A DNA stretch of 64,000 nucleotides from Corynebacterium maris DSM 45190. Lineage in GTDB: Bacteria > Actinomycetota > Actinomycetes > Mycobacteriales > Mycobacteriaceae. The position numbers and the translations under genes are program-made. Shown piece after piece: positions 52,012-60,490 of this stretch; the stretch's first letter is position 1; the number at the start of each line of letters is the position of its first letter. The stretch is from positions 1,674,001 through 1,738,000 of the forward strand of contig NC_021915.1 in the NCBI RefSeq assembly GCF_000442645.1, written 5' to 3'. The notes under the pieces are model-generated. The model had not been told where the DNA came from, made no database searches, and saw only the letters and a list, made by a program, of their open reading frames with translations.

Positions 52012-53034
52012 CTACGCCTGGGCGTCGACGTCGGAATGGATGTCGATCTTCCAGCCCGTCAGCCGCGCGGCCAGACGGGCGTTCTGGCCCTCCTTGCCGA
52101 TGGCCAGCGACAGCTGATAATCGGGCACCGTCACCCGCGCGCTCTGCTCTTCTTCGTCGAGGACCTCCACGCGGACGACCTTGGACGGGGCCAACGCGTT
52201 GCCCACGTAGACTCCCGGATCCTCATTGTAGTCGATGATGTCGATCTTTTCGCCGCCGAGGGCGGCCATTATGTTGTTCACGCGCTGGCCGCGCGGGCCG
52301 ATGCAGGCGCCCTTGGCGTTGATGCCCTTGACGCCCCCGATGACCGCGACCTTGGAGCGGTGACCGGCTTCCCGGGCGATGTTGATGATCTCGACGGAAC
52401 CGTCGGCGACCTCCGGCACCTCCAGCTCGAACAGGCCGCGGACCAGTTCCGGGTGCGTGCGCGACAGGTTGACCTGCACGTTGGCGTTGGAACGGTTGAC
52501 GCCGACGATGTAGGCCTTGACCCGGTCACCGTGCTCGAGCTTCTCGCCCGGGATCTGCTCGGCGGGCAGCAGAATGCCGTCCTGGGCGTCGTTTTCGGTG
52601 CCGAGCTGAACGATGACGATCCCGCGCTGATTAGCCTTGACGTCGCGCTGCACCAGGCCGGTGACGACCCGGCCCTCGTACTCGGAGTACTCCTCGAAGG
52701 CCCGGCCGGCCTCCGCCTCGCGCAAGCGGCGGACGATGGCGTCCCGCACGGTCGGCGCCCCGATACGGGCGAAGTTCGAGGGGGTGTCGTCGTATTCGGT
52801 GACGACGGCGCCTTCCTCGTCCAATTCAGAGACGATCACGGCGACCTCGCCGGTGTCGCCGTTGATGTCGACCCGCGCCTTGGAGTCCATCGCTTCGTCG
52901 CCGGCAGGGACGTCGCCGTCGCGGTATTCGCGGTAGGCCTGCAGCAGGGCACGCGCGATCGTCGACATCATGTCTTCGACGCGTACCCCCTGCGTTTTTT
53001 CGATGCCCCTGATTGCGTCGATGTCGATATTCAC
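52012..53034 (-). CDS. nusA: Transcription termination/antitermination factor NusA
   Basis: RNA polymerase-associated factor, 340 residues, the short actinobacterial form without C-terminal acidic repeats. N-terminal domain, S1 (YEGRVVTGLVQRDVKANQRG) and two KH domains (GACIGPRGQRVNNIMAALGGEKIDI-type; SLAIGKEGQNARLAARLTGWKIDI) are visible. GTG 53034 overlaps the rimP TGA (GTGA) and has AGAGGA 6 nt upstream; an earlier in-frame GTG at 53052 is less likely. Confidence 0.95.
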   Translation of the reverse strand: MNIDIDAIRGIEKTQGVRVEDMMSTIARALLQAYREYRDGDVPAGDEAMDSKARVDINGDTGEVAVIVSELDEEGAVVTEYDDTPSNFARIGAPTVRDAIVRRLREAEAGRAFEEYSEYEGRVVTGLVQRDVKANQRGIVIVQLGTENDAQDGILLPAEQIPGEKLEHGDRVKAYIVGVNRSNANVQVNLSRTHPELVRGLFELEVPEVADGSVEIINIAREAGHRSKVAVIGGVKGINAKGACIGPRGQRVNNIMAALGGEKIDIIDYNEDPGVYVGNALAPSKVVRVEVLDEEEQSARVTVPDYQLSLAIGKEGQNARLAARLTGWKIDIHSDVDAQA

Positions 53035-53615
53035 TTGTGTTCCTCTCGCCACTGCGTGGCTTCCTGATATGTCTTGGCGGTGATCTCCAGCTGCGTCGCC
53101 GGAGATTCGTTGAACTCAACTTCTACCACTGCGATCGGCGCAGAAGAAAGTTGCAGCTCACGGACGTCCTCCGGGAACACGGAAACGTCGCGGTTACCGC
53201 TTTTCTTCTTGTCGGCTGCGACCAGGATCACTGCGCTGTCGTCCTCGGCGAGCGCGCCGATGCGCCACAGGGACTTCTGCCCCTCCTCTGTCAGGGCCAC
53301 CAACCGGTGACGGTTGCGACGCCAGTGGCGCGGCGCGGTCAGCGGCAGGTCGACGCCCGGGGTGGAGACCTCCAGGGTGTAGCCGGCGCCGAAGTTCGCG
53401 TCGCCGCGTTCCTCGGCGGCGTCCAACAGCTCAGAGATCTCGGTGGAGACGACCTCCAGGTCGTCGAGGGTGGGGCGGTCGTCGGCGTCGAGCTTGACGG
53501 CCACGACAGATTTCTTGCCCGCCTTGGTCACCTTCACCGCCTCGACGTCCCATCCGCGCGGGTCGACGGCGGGGCTGATCAGAGCGGTCAATTGTGCAAC
53601 GTCCGGGAATGCCAT
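53031..53615 (-). CDS. rimP: Ribosome maturation factor RimP
   Basis: Needed for 30S assembly, 194 residues. It has DVEAVKVTKAGKKSVVAVKLDAD, the STEISELLDA helix and the YTLEVSTPGVDLPLTAPRHW motif. ATG 53615 lies 7 nt from a TAGAGT box (53623-53628), so it is leaderless; the long upstream in-frame extension runs through the divergent gene and is rejected. First gene of rimP-nusA-ylxR-infB. Confidence 0.95.
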   Translation of the reverse strand: MAFPDVAQLTALISPAVDPRGWDVEAVKVTKAGKKSVVAVKLDADDRPTLDDLEVVSTEISELLDAAEERGDANFGAGYTLEVSTPGVDLPLTAPRHWRRNRHRLVALTEEGQKSLWRIGALAEDDSAVILVAADKKKSGNRDVSVFPEDVRELQLSSAPIAVVEVEFNESPATQLEITAKTYQEATQWREEHK

Positions 53616-53622
53616 GCGTTTT

Positions 53623-53645
53623 ACTCTACCGCCGCCCGGTACAGT
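53623..53645. promoter_or_regulatory. Interlocked rimP / DUF4439 divergent promoters
   Basis: The rimP -10 TAGAGT (minus, 53623-53628) and the -10 TACAGT of the plus-strand gene (53640-53645) are 11 bp apart; each is 7 nt from its start codon. The whole gap between start codons is 37 bp. Confidence 0.65.
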
Positions 53646-53652
53646 CCCATAC

Positions 53653-54495
53653 GTGAACCGTCGACTGACCGCCCTTCTCGCCGCTCCCCTGCTCACCGCC
53701 GCGCTGTCCTCGTGCGCTGCGGTGGACGGCGTCGTCGAGCAGTTTGGTCCGCGTCCCAACGAAGCGGTCCTCGAACTCGCCCGGCAGGCCCGCGCCGACG
53801 CCGGCGCGGAAGCGTCTGTGGCTGAGTTGCGTGCCGACCATGCCACAGAGTTGTTCGCGGAAGTTGAACGCTTGTGTGGCGTCGGTGAAGATGGTACCCC
53901 GCCGCCGTCCTGCGACTTCGAGGACGCCGCCGGCGACACGGACACGGTCCCCGGCGACGACGCAGCGTCGCTGGCGGGGTACCTTGAGGCGCTGCCCCGG
54001 GTGCCGGCGGAGTCCGTGGACCTGCTGGTCTCCCAGGCCGTCGACGTGGCCGCGACACCTTCGTCGACGGAATTGCCGGACCTTCCCGCCCCGCTTGATC
54101 CGGTGACCGCCGCCGACGCCGAGACGCTCCGCGCTCTGCTGGCGGACGAGCACGCCGCGGTGTACGCCTTAGACATCGCGCAGGCGTATCTCGACGACGC
54201 CGGGGACGCCCGGGTCGCGGACCTCATCGACGCCCATGAACAGCGCATCACGGTGTTGACGCAGACGCTCGAGCCCACCGGGGTGGTGCCCGCCGCCGCC
54301 CCCGGATACGTCTTCGACGCCGTCGCCGCCCCGACGGATCAGACGGAGGCGGGGCAGTTGGTCAACCGCATTACGGAGACGACCGACCTGACGTGGCGCA
54401 ACGCCGCCGCGGGCGCCGGTTCCCTGGCCACCCGCGAGTGGCTGGTCTCGATGGCGGGTCACGCGGCTAAGGCCACGCAGCTACACGCCTTTTAA
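53653..54495 (+). CDS. DUF4439 (ferritin-like) lipoprotein, Rv2844-like
   Basis: A 280-residue exported protein. The signal peptide ends in a lipobox (ALSSC). The second half is an Ala-rich helical DUF4439 domain (LLADEHAAVYALDIAQAYL with Glu/His; DAHEQRITVLTQTL), a ferritin-like bundle. Function unknown. GTG 53653 is 7 nt from TACAGT, hence leaderless. The stop overlaps the convergent DoxX gene by 4 bp. Confidence 0.82.
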   Translation: MNRRLTALLAAPLLTAALSSCAAVDGVVEQFGPRPNEAVLELARQARADAGAEASVAELRADHATELFAEVERLCGVGEDGTPPPSCDFEDAAGDTDTVPGDDAASLAGYLEALPRVPAESVDLLVSQAVDVAATPSSTELPDLPAPLDPVTAADAETLRALLADEHAAVYALDIAQAYLDDAGDARVADLIDAHEQRITVLTQTLEPTGVVPAAAPGYVFDAVAAPTDQTEAGQLVNRITETTDLTWRNAAAGAGSLATREWLVSMAGHAAKATQLHAF

Positions 54496-54860
54496 TCACC
54501 GGCCCCCGCCGGCGCCTCGCGAGCCACCTGCATCGACCACCGGATCAGGGGAAACTGCAGCGGCAGACGCCCGTAGGCGATGGCCCGTCGCCGGGCCGGT
54601 TCGTTCCGCCAGTCCCACGCCATCTTGATGTTGGCCGGGAACACGGCGATCAGCAGCGCGGCCGAGGCGTATCCCGCCGTCCGGCGGGTCTTCGGCCGCG
54701 CCATGAGCCCGGCGACCGCCAGTTCGGCGGCGCCGGAGGCGTATGTCCACCACCGGGGCGGTCCGGGCAGCCGGGTCGGGACGATCCGGTCGAAGACCTG
54801 CGGCCGGGCAAAATGCGCGACCCCGGCCGCGCCGTACAGGACTGAGAAGAATCGGTGCAT
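54492..54860 (-). CDS. DoxX-like membrane protein
   Basis: A 122-residue protein with three or four hydrophobic helices and a basic C-terminus, as in small DoxX/DUF4267-like proteins (FSVLYGAAGVAHFARPQVFDRIVP; WWTYASGAAELAVAGL). Role unknown. ATG 54860 is 7 nt from TAGCAT (54868-54873), leaderless. It lies between proS and the DUF4439 gene. Confidence 0.75.
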   Translation of the reverse strand: MHRFFSVLYGAAGVAHFARPQVFDRIVPTRLPGPPRWWTYASGAAELAVAGLMARPKTRRTAGYASAALLIAVFPANIKMAWDWRNEPARRRAIAYGRLPLQFPLIRWSMQVAREAPAGAGD

Positions 54861-54885
54861 GAGGGAGATGCTACGCCGGCTCCGC

Positions 54886-56643
54886 TCAGCCCCGCACGAG
54901 CTCGATGACCTTGTCGACGATCTCGTCTGCGGCGACCTCGTGGGTTTCTCCGCCGCGGATGCGCAGTTCGACCTTGCCGTCGGCGAAGGCGCGGCCCAGG
55001 ATGACGGCGAAGGGCATGCCCAGCAGCTCGGCGTCCTTGAATTTCACGCCCGGGGAAACCTTGGGGCGGTCGTCGAACAGCACCTCGACGCCGGCGGCGT
55101 CGAGCTCTTCGACGAGCGTGTCGCCGGCTTCCATCGCGGCGGCGTCTTTGTTCGCCACGGCCACATGCACCTGGTACGGCGCGACCGCGACGGGCCACTT
55201 CAGGCCCTTGTCATCGTGGTTTTGTTCCGCCAGGACGGCCATCATGCGGGAGACGCCGATGCCGTAGGAACCCATGGTGGGCACGGCGCGCTTGCCGTTC
55301 TCGTCGAGGATCTGCATGTCGAAGGCTTCGGTGTACTTGCGCCCCAACTGGAAGATGTGGCCCAGCTCGATGCCGCGCGCCAGGGTCAGCGTGCCCTGGC
55401 CCTCCGGGGCAGGGTCGCCTTCTTTGACCTCGGCGGCCTCGACGTGGCCGTCGACGGTGAAGTCGCGGCCGGCGACCAGGCCGACGACGTGGCGCCGCTT
55501 CTCGTCGGCTCCGGTGATCCAGGAGGTGCCGGTGGCCACGCGCGGGTCGGCCAGCACCCGCACGCCGCTGTCGTTGAGCCCCTTCGGGCCGATGTAGCCC
55601 TTGATCAGGAAGGGGTATTTCTCGAAGTCCTCGCCCTCGGCCAGCCGGAACTCGGCCGGCTCGAGGGAGGCCTCGAGCCGCTTGACGTCGAGCTCGCGGT
55701 CGCCCGGGATGAGCACGCCGACGAGCTCGTCTTCCTCGACGCCCGGTTCGCTGACGATGACGGTCATGGTCTTGAGGGTGTCCGCGGCGGTGACGGCCCG
55801 ACCGTCGACGGTGACGCCGGCGCCGTTGGCCCACTCCACCAACGTGTCGATGGTTTCGGCGTCCGGGGTCTCATGGACCACGGCTTCCGGCAGCCCGGAG
55901 ACGTCGCGTTCGGCGGCCGGCGGGGTCACCACGGCCTCGACGTTGGCGGCGTAGTCGCCCTCGGTGGCGCGCACGAACGTGTCCTCGCCCGTGGGGCTGA
56001 CGGCCAGGAACTCCTCGGAGGCCGACCCGCCCATGGCTCCGGACGTCGCCTTACAGATGACGTAGTCGATGTTCAACGAATCGAAGATGCGCTGATAGGC
56101 GGCGCGGTGCTTCGCATAAGCCTCCTCCAGCCCGGCGTCGGTCATGTCGAAGGAGTAGGAGTCCTTCATCACGAACTCGCGGCCGCGCAGAATCCCTGCG
56201 CGCGGACGCGCCTCGTCCCGGTACTTGGTCTGGATCTGATAGAGCGTGACCGGGAAGTCCTTGTAGGAGGAGTAAAGGTCCTTGACCGTGGCGGCGAACA
56301 TCTCCTCGTGCGTCGGACCCAGCAGCATGTCCGTGCCCCGGCGGTCCTGGAGGCGGAAGAGTTCCTCGCCGTACTCGGTCCAGCGGCCGGTGGTGTCAAA
56401 GGGTTCGCGTGGCAGCAGCGCCGGGAAGAGCAGTTCCTGCCCGCCGAGGGCGTCCATTTCGGCGCGGACGACGTTTTCGAGCTTGCGGAGAGTGCGCAGC
56501 CCCAGCGGGAGCCAGGAGTAGACTCCTGGCGCGGCACGGCGGATATAACCGGCGCGGACGAGCAGCTTGTGGGAGGGGACTTCAGCGTCGGCAGGGTCCT
56601 CGCGCAAAGTGCGCAGGAACAGCTGAGACATGCGGGTGATCAT
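54886..56643 (-). CDS. proS: Prolyl-tRNA synthetase
   Basis: Class II synthetase, 585 residues, bacterial type with the editing (INS) domain in the middle. It contains motif 2 (PRAGILRGREFVMKDSYSF), the motif 1 region (GGQELLFPALLPREPFDTTGRW) and motif 3 (GSYGIGVSRMMAVLAEQ). ATG 56643 is 8 nt from a TACAGT box (56652-56657), leaderless; a frame extending to 56871 would overlap yaaA and is rejected. Confidence 0.96.
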   Translation of the reverse strand: MITRMSQLFLRTLREDPADAEVPSHKLLVRAGYIRRAAPGVYSWLPLGLRTLRKLENVVRAEMDALGGQELLFPALLPREPFDTTGRWTEYGEELFRLQDRRGTDMLLGPTHEEMFAATVKDLYSSYKDFPVTLYQIQTKYRDEARPRAGILRGREFVMKDSYSFDMTDAGLEEAYAKHRAAYQRIFDSLNIDYVICKATSGAMGGSASEEFLAVSPTGEDTFVRATEGDYAANVEAVVTPPAAERDVSGLPEAVVHETPDAETIDTLVEWANGAGVTVDGRAVTAADTLKTMTVIVSEPGVEEDELVGVLIPGDRELDVKRLEASLEPAEFRLAEGEDFEKYPFLIKGYIGPKGLNDSGVRVLADPRVATGTSWITGADEKRRHVVGLVAGRDFTVDGHVEAAEVKEGDPAPEGQGTLTLARGIELGHIFQLGRKYTEAFDMQILDENGKRAVPTMGSYGIGVSRMMAVLAEQNHDDKGLKWPVAVAPYQVHVAVANKDAAAMEAGDTLVEELDAAGVEVLFDDRPKVSPGVKFKDAELLGMPFAVILGRAFADGKVELRIRGGETHEVAADEIVDKVIELVRG

Positions 56644-56651
56644 GTCAAAGA

Positions 56652-56668
56652 ACTGTACCCGGTACCGT
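56652..56668. promoter_or_regulatory. Interlocked proS/yaaA divergent promoters
   Basis: TACAGT on the minus strand (56652-56657, proS) and TACCGT on the plus strand (56663-56668, yaaA) are separated by 5 bp. Start codons are 32 bp apart. The centre is near-palindromic. Confidence 0.65.
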
Positions 56669-56675
56669 AATCCAC

Positions 56676-57380
56676 ATGTTGATCGTCCTGCCCCCTTCTG
56701 AGACCAAGGCCCCCGGTGGCGCCGGGGCGCCGTTGGAATTTTCCCGCCTGTCCTTCCCCTCGCTGAACCCGGTGCGGGAAGAATTGGTGGCCGCATTGTC
56801 TGCGCTGCAGGTCGAGGAAGCGATGGCGCAGCTGGGGCTGTCGGAGCGGTTGCGGGGTGAGGCGGAGGCAAATCGAGAGCTGTTTTCAGCGCCGACGATG
56901 CCCGCGGTGGAGCGGTACACGGGCGTGCTGTACGACGCGTTGGATGCGGCGACCCTGCCGGACCGGAGGCAGCTGGCGGTGGGGTCCGCCCTGTTCGGCG
57001 TCCTGGGGGCGGATGACCCGATCCCGCGCTACCGGCTGTCCGGGGGTTCGAAGTTGGACCGGCGGACGATGAAATCCCGGTGGGGCGCGTCCGTCACGGA
57101 GGCGTTGTCAGAGGTGGATGGCCTAGTGGTGGATCTTCGTTCTGGGGCGTATCAGCAGCTGGGCCCGCTGAAGCGGGCGGTGACGGTGCGGGTCGAGAGT
57201 GTGCTCGACGACGGCACGCGAAAGGTCGTCAGCCACTTCAACAAGCATCACAAGGGGGTCCTGGCCCGCGAATTGGCGGATAAGCGGGCGGATTCGATCG
57301 ACGACGTCGCCTCGTTGGCGGAGGCGGCGGGCATGACCGTAGAAGTGATTTCAGACACACAGTTGACGCTGGTGGTCTAG
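56676..57380 (+). CDS. yaaA: YaaA-family peroxide stress protein
   Basis: A 234-residue protein of the YaaA/DUF328 family, which limits free iron damage to DNA under peroxide in E. coli. Family landmarks are MLIVLPPSETK, RYTGVLYDALDA, LFGVLGADDPIPRYRLSGGSKL and FNKHHKGVLAREL. ATG 56676 is 7 nt from TACCGT. Its stop TAG is part of the next gene's -10 box. Confidence 0.88.
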   Translation: MLIVLPPSETKAPGGAGAPLEFSRLSFPSLNPVREELVAALSALQVEEAMAQLGLSERLRGEAEANRELFSAPTMPAVERYTGVLYDALDAATLPDRRQLAVGSALFGVLGADDPIPRYRLSGGSKLDRRTMKSRWGASVTEALSEVDGLVVDLRSGAYQQLGPLKRAVTVRVESVLDDGTRKVVSHFNKHHKGVLARELADKRADSIDDVASLAEAAGMTVEVISDTQLTLVV

Positions 57381-57390
57381 CCTCGGAAGT

Positions 57391-58176
57391 ATGCAGCTTC
57401 CACCTTCCGCCGCCTCCTGGGTGTACCTCGTGTCGCTGGGTGCGCCGGTAGTGGCCGCGATCGTGCTGGCGCTGCATTATCCGCGCCTGCCGGAGGTGAT
57501 TCCGGTGCACTTCAACGCCGCCGGGGAGCCGGACGGCTTCGCGGACAAGTCGTGGGCGACGGTGTTTGCGTTGCCCGCGATTGCCCTGGCCGTCGCGGGG
57601 ATGTTCGTGGTGATGGAGGTGGTCCGTCGCCAGGCGTGGGAACCGCAGCCGACGGACGGGGCGACGGAGCAGGCGGTCCGGGTGCCGTTTTCGGAGTCCG
57701 CGCATGCGCGGGCGCATCATTTTCTGGCGGCCACGAACCGGTGGCTGGCGTGGTTGGGCCTGACCGTCTCGGCGGGGCTGAGCATGTTGGCGGCGGCGTC
57801 GCTGGTGCCGGACTACCGGTGGTTGTTCACCCCGGCGCTCGTGCTGGTGCTGCTGGGCACGGTGGTGGTCGTGGTCGTGGGGCTGTTCCTGAGTTTCCGG
57901 GCCGAATCGCAGGCGAAGGAATGGTTTCCCCCGGACGAGGAGGAACTGGAACGCGACCGGCTGCTCTCCCCCGCTGACGCACAGCGGCAGGTGTACCGGC
58001 TCGGCGGGTTCTTTTACCGCAACCCGGCTGATCCGGCCGTGATCGGGCTGTCGTACGCCAATTCCGGCAACATCGACATCAATGTGGCGCATCCCCCCGG
58101 CGCGCTGTTCTATCGGTGTGTGGCGCTGTTGGTGGGGGCGGTGACCATCCTGCCGATAGTGATGACCATTCTTTAG
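57391..58176 (+). CDS. DUF1648/DUF5808-type membrane protein (tandem copy 1)
   Basis: A 261-residue protein with four to five membrane helices. The N-terminal segment (YPRLPEVIPVHFNAAGEPDGFADKS) is the DUF1648 motif also present in SdpI-like immunity proteins. The C-terminus has a DUF5808-like motif (GGFFYRNPADP). ATG 57391 is 7 nt from TAGCCT, which overlaps the yaaA stop. Role unknown; the second copy follows 34 bp later. Confidence 0.75.
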   Translation: MQLPPSAASWVYLVSLGAPVVAAIVLALHYPRLPEVIPVHFNAAGEPDGFADKSWATVFALPAIALAVAGMFVVMEVVRRQAWEPQPTDGATEQAVRVPFSESAHARAHHFLAATNRWLAWLGLTVSAGLSMLAAASLVPDYRWLFTPALVLVLLGTVVVVVVGLFLSFRAESQAKEWFPPDEEELERDRLLSPADAQRQVYRLGGFFYRNPADPAVIGLSYANSGNIDINVAHPPGALFYRCVALLVGAVTILPIVMTIL

Positions 58177-58210
58177 TATGACTTCTTCCCGGCTGGTAGA
58201 TTGATGTTTT

Positions 58211-58975
58211 ATGGAAAAGATCCCGGCCAACGTCCTGCGTGCGGCCACCGTGGCTTTGTTGGTGATGTCGGCGCTGGTGATTGTGGTGGGTTATCCCTCG
58301 ATCCCGGATCCGATGCCCGTGCATTACGCGGGGGCGGACCCGTCGACCGTGCAAGACAGGTCGTGGTGGTCGGCGCTGTTTCTGCCCGTGCTCGGCGGGG
58401 TGGCGCTCGTGCTGTCGGTGCTGTTGTGCACGGACGCGCGCAGATCGACGGACCCGCAGCCGGTGCGCGACGGCAGGGGCGTCGCGGTGCCCTACTCCCC
58501 CGCGATGGCCAGGCGGCAGCGTGAGCAGATCGAGGCCGTCAACCTGGGGTGGTCCTGGTTGGCGCTGGGCTTTGCCGTCGGCGTGGCTTACGCCGGTCCC
58601 GTCGCGGTGCTGCCCGCCTTGGCCCCGGCGTCGCGGTTGTCGTTGCCGGTGATCGTGGTCGCCACTTTCCTGGGGCTGTTGAAGATGCTGAACCTGGTGG
58701 TCGCCACGGGTCGGCGGGTGCGCGCGGAGGCGGAGCCGGACCTGGAGGAGGTGCAGCGGGCGGAGGCGTTGGGTGAGGAGAAGAAGGTGTTTCGGCTGGG
58801 GGCGTTTTATTACAACCGGCTGGACCCGATGCCGATCGTCAAGGCCCGGCGTCAGCCCGATGCGATGGAGTTCAATTACGCCCACGGCCCCGGGCGCCGG
58901 TTTTTGTGGTCGTTGCTGGCGGTGTTCGTGGTGGTGGCCGCGGTCGTGGTCATCCCGACTTTCACGACGATGTAG
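58211..58975 (+). CDS. DUF1648/DUF5808-type membrane protein (tandem copy 2)
   Basis: A 254-residue paralogue of the preceding product with the same layout: YPSIPDPMPVHYAGADP in the first loop and LGAFYYNRLDPMPIV near the end. ATG 58211 is 8 nt after a TAGATT box (58197-58202), so it also appears leaderless and separately promoted. Function unknown. It converges on dctM. Confidence 0.75.
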   Translation: MEKIPANVLRAATVALLVMSALVIVVGYPSIPDPMPVHYAGADPSTVQDRSWWSALFLPVLGGVALVLSVLLCTDARRSTDPQPVRDGRGVAVPYSPAMARRQREQIEAVNLGWSWLALGFAVGVAYAGPVAVLPALAPASRLSLPVIVVATFLGLLKMLNLVVATGRRVRAEAEPDLEEVQRAEALGEEKKVFRLGAFYYNRLDPMPIVKARRQPDAMEFNYAHGPGRRFLWSLLAVFVVVAAVVVIPTFTTM

Positions 58976-59091
58976 CCTCCTCGCCGGGATGTGTGGGGCC
59001 GAAGGGCGGTCCCGTTCCCCGGCGGCGTCCGCGCCGTGTCCCCTCCCCTAGGGCCGACGTGAGGTGAGGGCCGCGTGGAGCGCACAGGACA

Positions 59092-59143
59092 ACGCCGCCG
59101 AGGGACGGGACGCTGTGGTGCGTTCTCCCTGCCTCGGCGGCGT
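59092..59143. terminator. Hairpin between the tandem membrane genes and dctM
   Basis: Perfect 12-bp arms (59092-59103 and 59132-59143) around a 28-nt loop lie in the 190-bp convergent gap. No T-run. Confidence 0.5.
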
Positions 59144-59167
59144 CGGGCGTGAGTCAGTGGTGTGTCA

Positions 59168-60490
59168 TCATCCACCCAGGGGCGTCATCAGCCCCAGGGT
59201 GGTGGGCAGCCAGATGGATAGCTGCGGGATGAACACCACGGCGAACAGCGCCAGGATCAGACCGCCGAGGTACGGCCACAGCCTGCGGATGACCGGTTCG
59301 ATGCGCAGTCCCGCCACTTGGGCGCCGACGAAGAGGACGTTGCCGATCGGCGGGGTGATCACGCCCAGCGAGAGGTTCATCACGACCATGGCGCCGAAGT
59401 GCACCGGGTCGACGCCGAGTTCGGTGACGATCGGCAGGAAGATGGGCACGAAGATCAGGATCGCCGGGGTCGGATCCATGAAGGTGCCGATGAGCAGCAG
59501 GATGATCATGATGATGAAGAGGATGATCACCTTGCTCTCGGACACACTCAGCAGGCCGCTGGCGATCAGGTCCGGGATGCCGGCGAAGGCCATCACCCAC
59601 GACAGCGCCGAGGACGCCGCCACGAGCAGCATGACGATGCAGGTGGTGCGGGTGGCGTTGAGCAGGATGCCGGGCAGGTCCTTGATCCGCAAGGTGCGGT
59701 AGAGGAAGCCGAGCACCAGGCAGTAGATCACGGCGATGGCCGCGGACTCGGTCGGGGTGAACCAGCCGAGCAGGATGCCGCCGATGACGATGAAGATCAT
59801 GAACAGGCTGGGCACCGCGCGCCAGATGACGTACAGCGCCTGCGCGATCGTGGGGTGTTCCGTCTGGCGCTTGTAGTTTTCCTTGCGGGCGAGCCACACG
59901 GCGATCAGCAGGACCGCCAGCAGCCAGAGGACGCCGGGGCCGACGCCGGCCATGAACAGCGCGGCGATCGAGGTCGAAGAGACCAGGGAGTAGACGATGA
60001 AGGTGTTCGACGGCGGCAGCAGCATGCCGGCCGGCGCAGAGGCCACGTTCACGGCGGCGGAATAGGCGCGGTCGTAGCCTTCCTGGCGCATGCGCGGGCT
60101 CATGACCGTGCCCACCGCGGACGCGGAGGCCACGGCGGCGCCGGAGACGGAGCCGAACATGCCGTTGGCGACGACGTTGGTCATCGCCAGGTTGGCCGGC
60201 ATCCGCCCGACGAGGACTTTGGCGGCGTCGATGAGTCTGGAGGCGATGCCGCCGGAGTTCATCAACGCCCCCGCCAACACGAAGAACGGAATGGCCAGCA
60301 GGGAAAATGAGTTGGTGCCCGTGAACATGCGCTGGGCGACGGCCTGGGCGGCGTTTTCCGGGCCCAGCACCGCCATGGCGGCGATCAATGACGGCAAGCC
60401 GATGGCGATCGCGATCGGGACGGACGCGGCGATCAACAAGACGATGCCGACGAGCAGGATGAGTGCGGCCACCGCAGAAGGGGACAACAT
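59168..60490 (-). CDS. dctM: TRAP transporter large permease DctM
   Basis: Main channel subunit of a tripartite ATP-independent transporter, 440 residues and about twelve helices. The DctM pattern is clear: AIPFFVLAGALMNSGGIASRLIDAA, FGSVSGAAVASASAVG, GMLLPPSNTFIVYSLV and GVITPPIGNVLFVG. ATG 60490 overlaps the dctQ stop by one base. The substrate is an organic acid by family analogy only. Confidence 0.9.
   Translation of the reverse strand: MLSPSAVAALILLVGIVLLIAASVPIAIAIGLPSLIAAMAVLGPENAAQAVAQRMFTGTNSFSLLAIPFFVLAGALMNSGGIASRLIDAAKVLVGRMPANLAMTNVVANGMFGSVSGAAVASASAVGTVMSPRMRQEGYDRAYSAAVNVASAPAGMLLPPSNTFIVYSLVSSTSIAALFMAGVGPGVLWLLAVLLIAVWLARKENYKRQTEHPTIAQALYVIWRAVPSLFMIFIVIGGILLGWFTPTESAAIAVIYCLVLGFLYRTLRIKDLPGILLNATRTTCIVMLLVAASSALSWVMAFAGIPDLIASGLLSVSESKVIILFIIMIILLLIGTFMDPTPAILIFVPIFLPIVTELGVDPVHFGAMVVMNLSLGVITPPIGNVLFVGAQVAGLRIEPVIRRLWPYLGGLILALFAVVFIPQLSIWLPTTLGLMTPLGG

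Noticed and set aside
54580..56670. 696-codon plus-strand frame opposite proS
   Set aside because: Shadow of proS; no recognisable domain.
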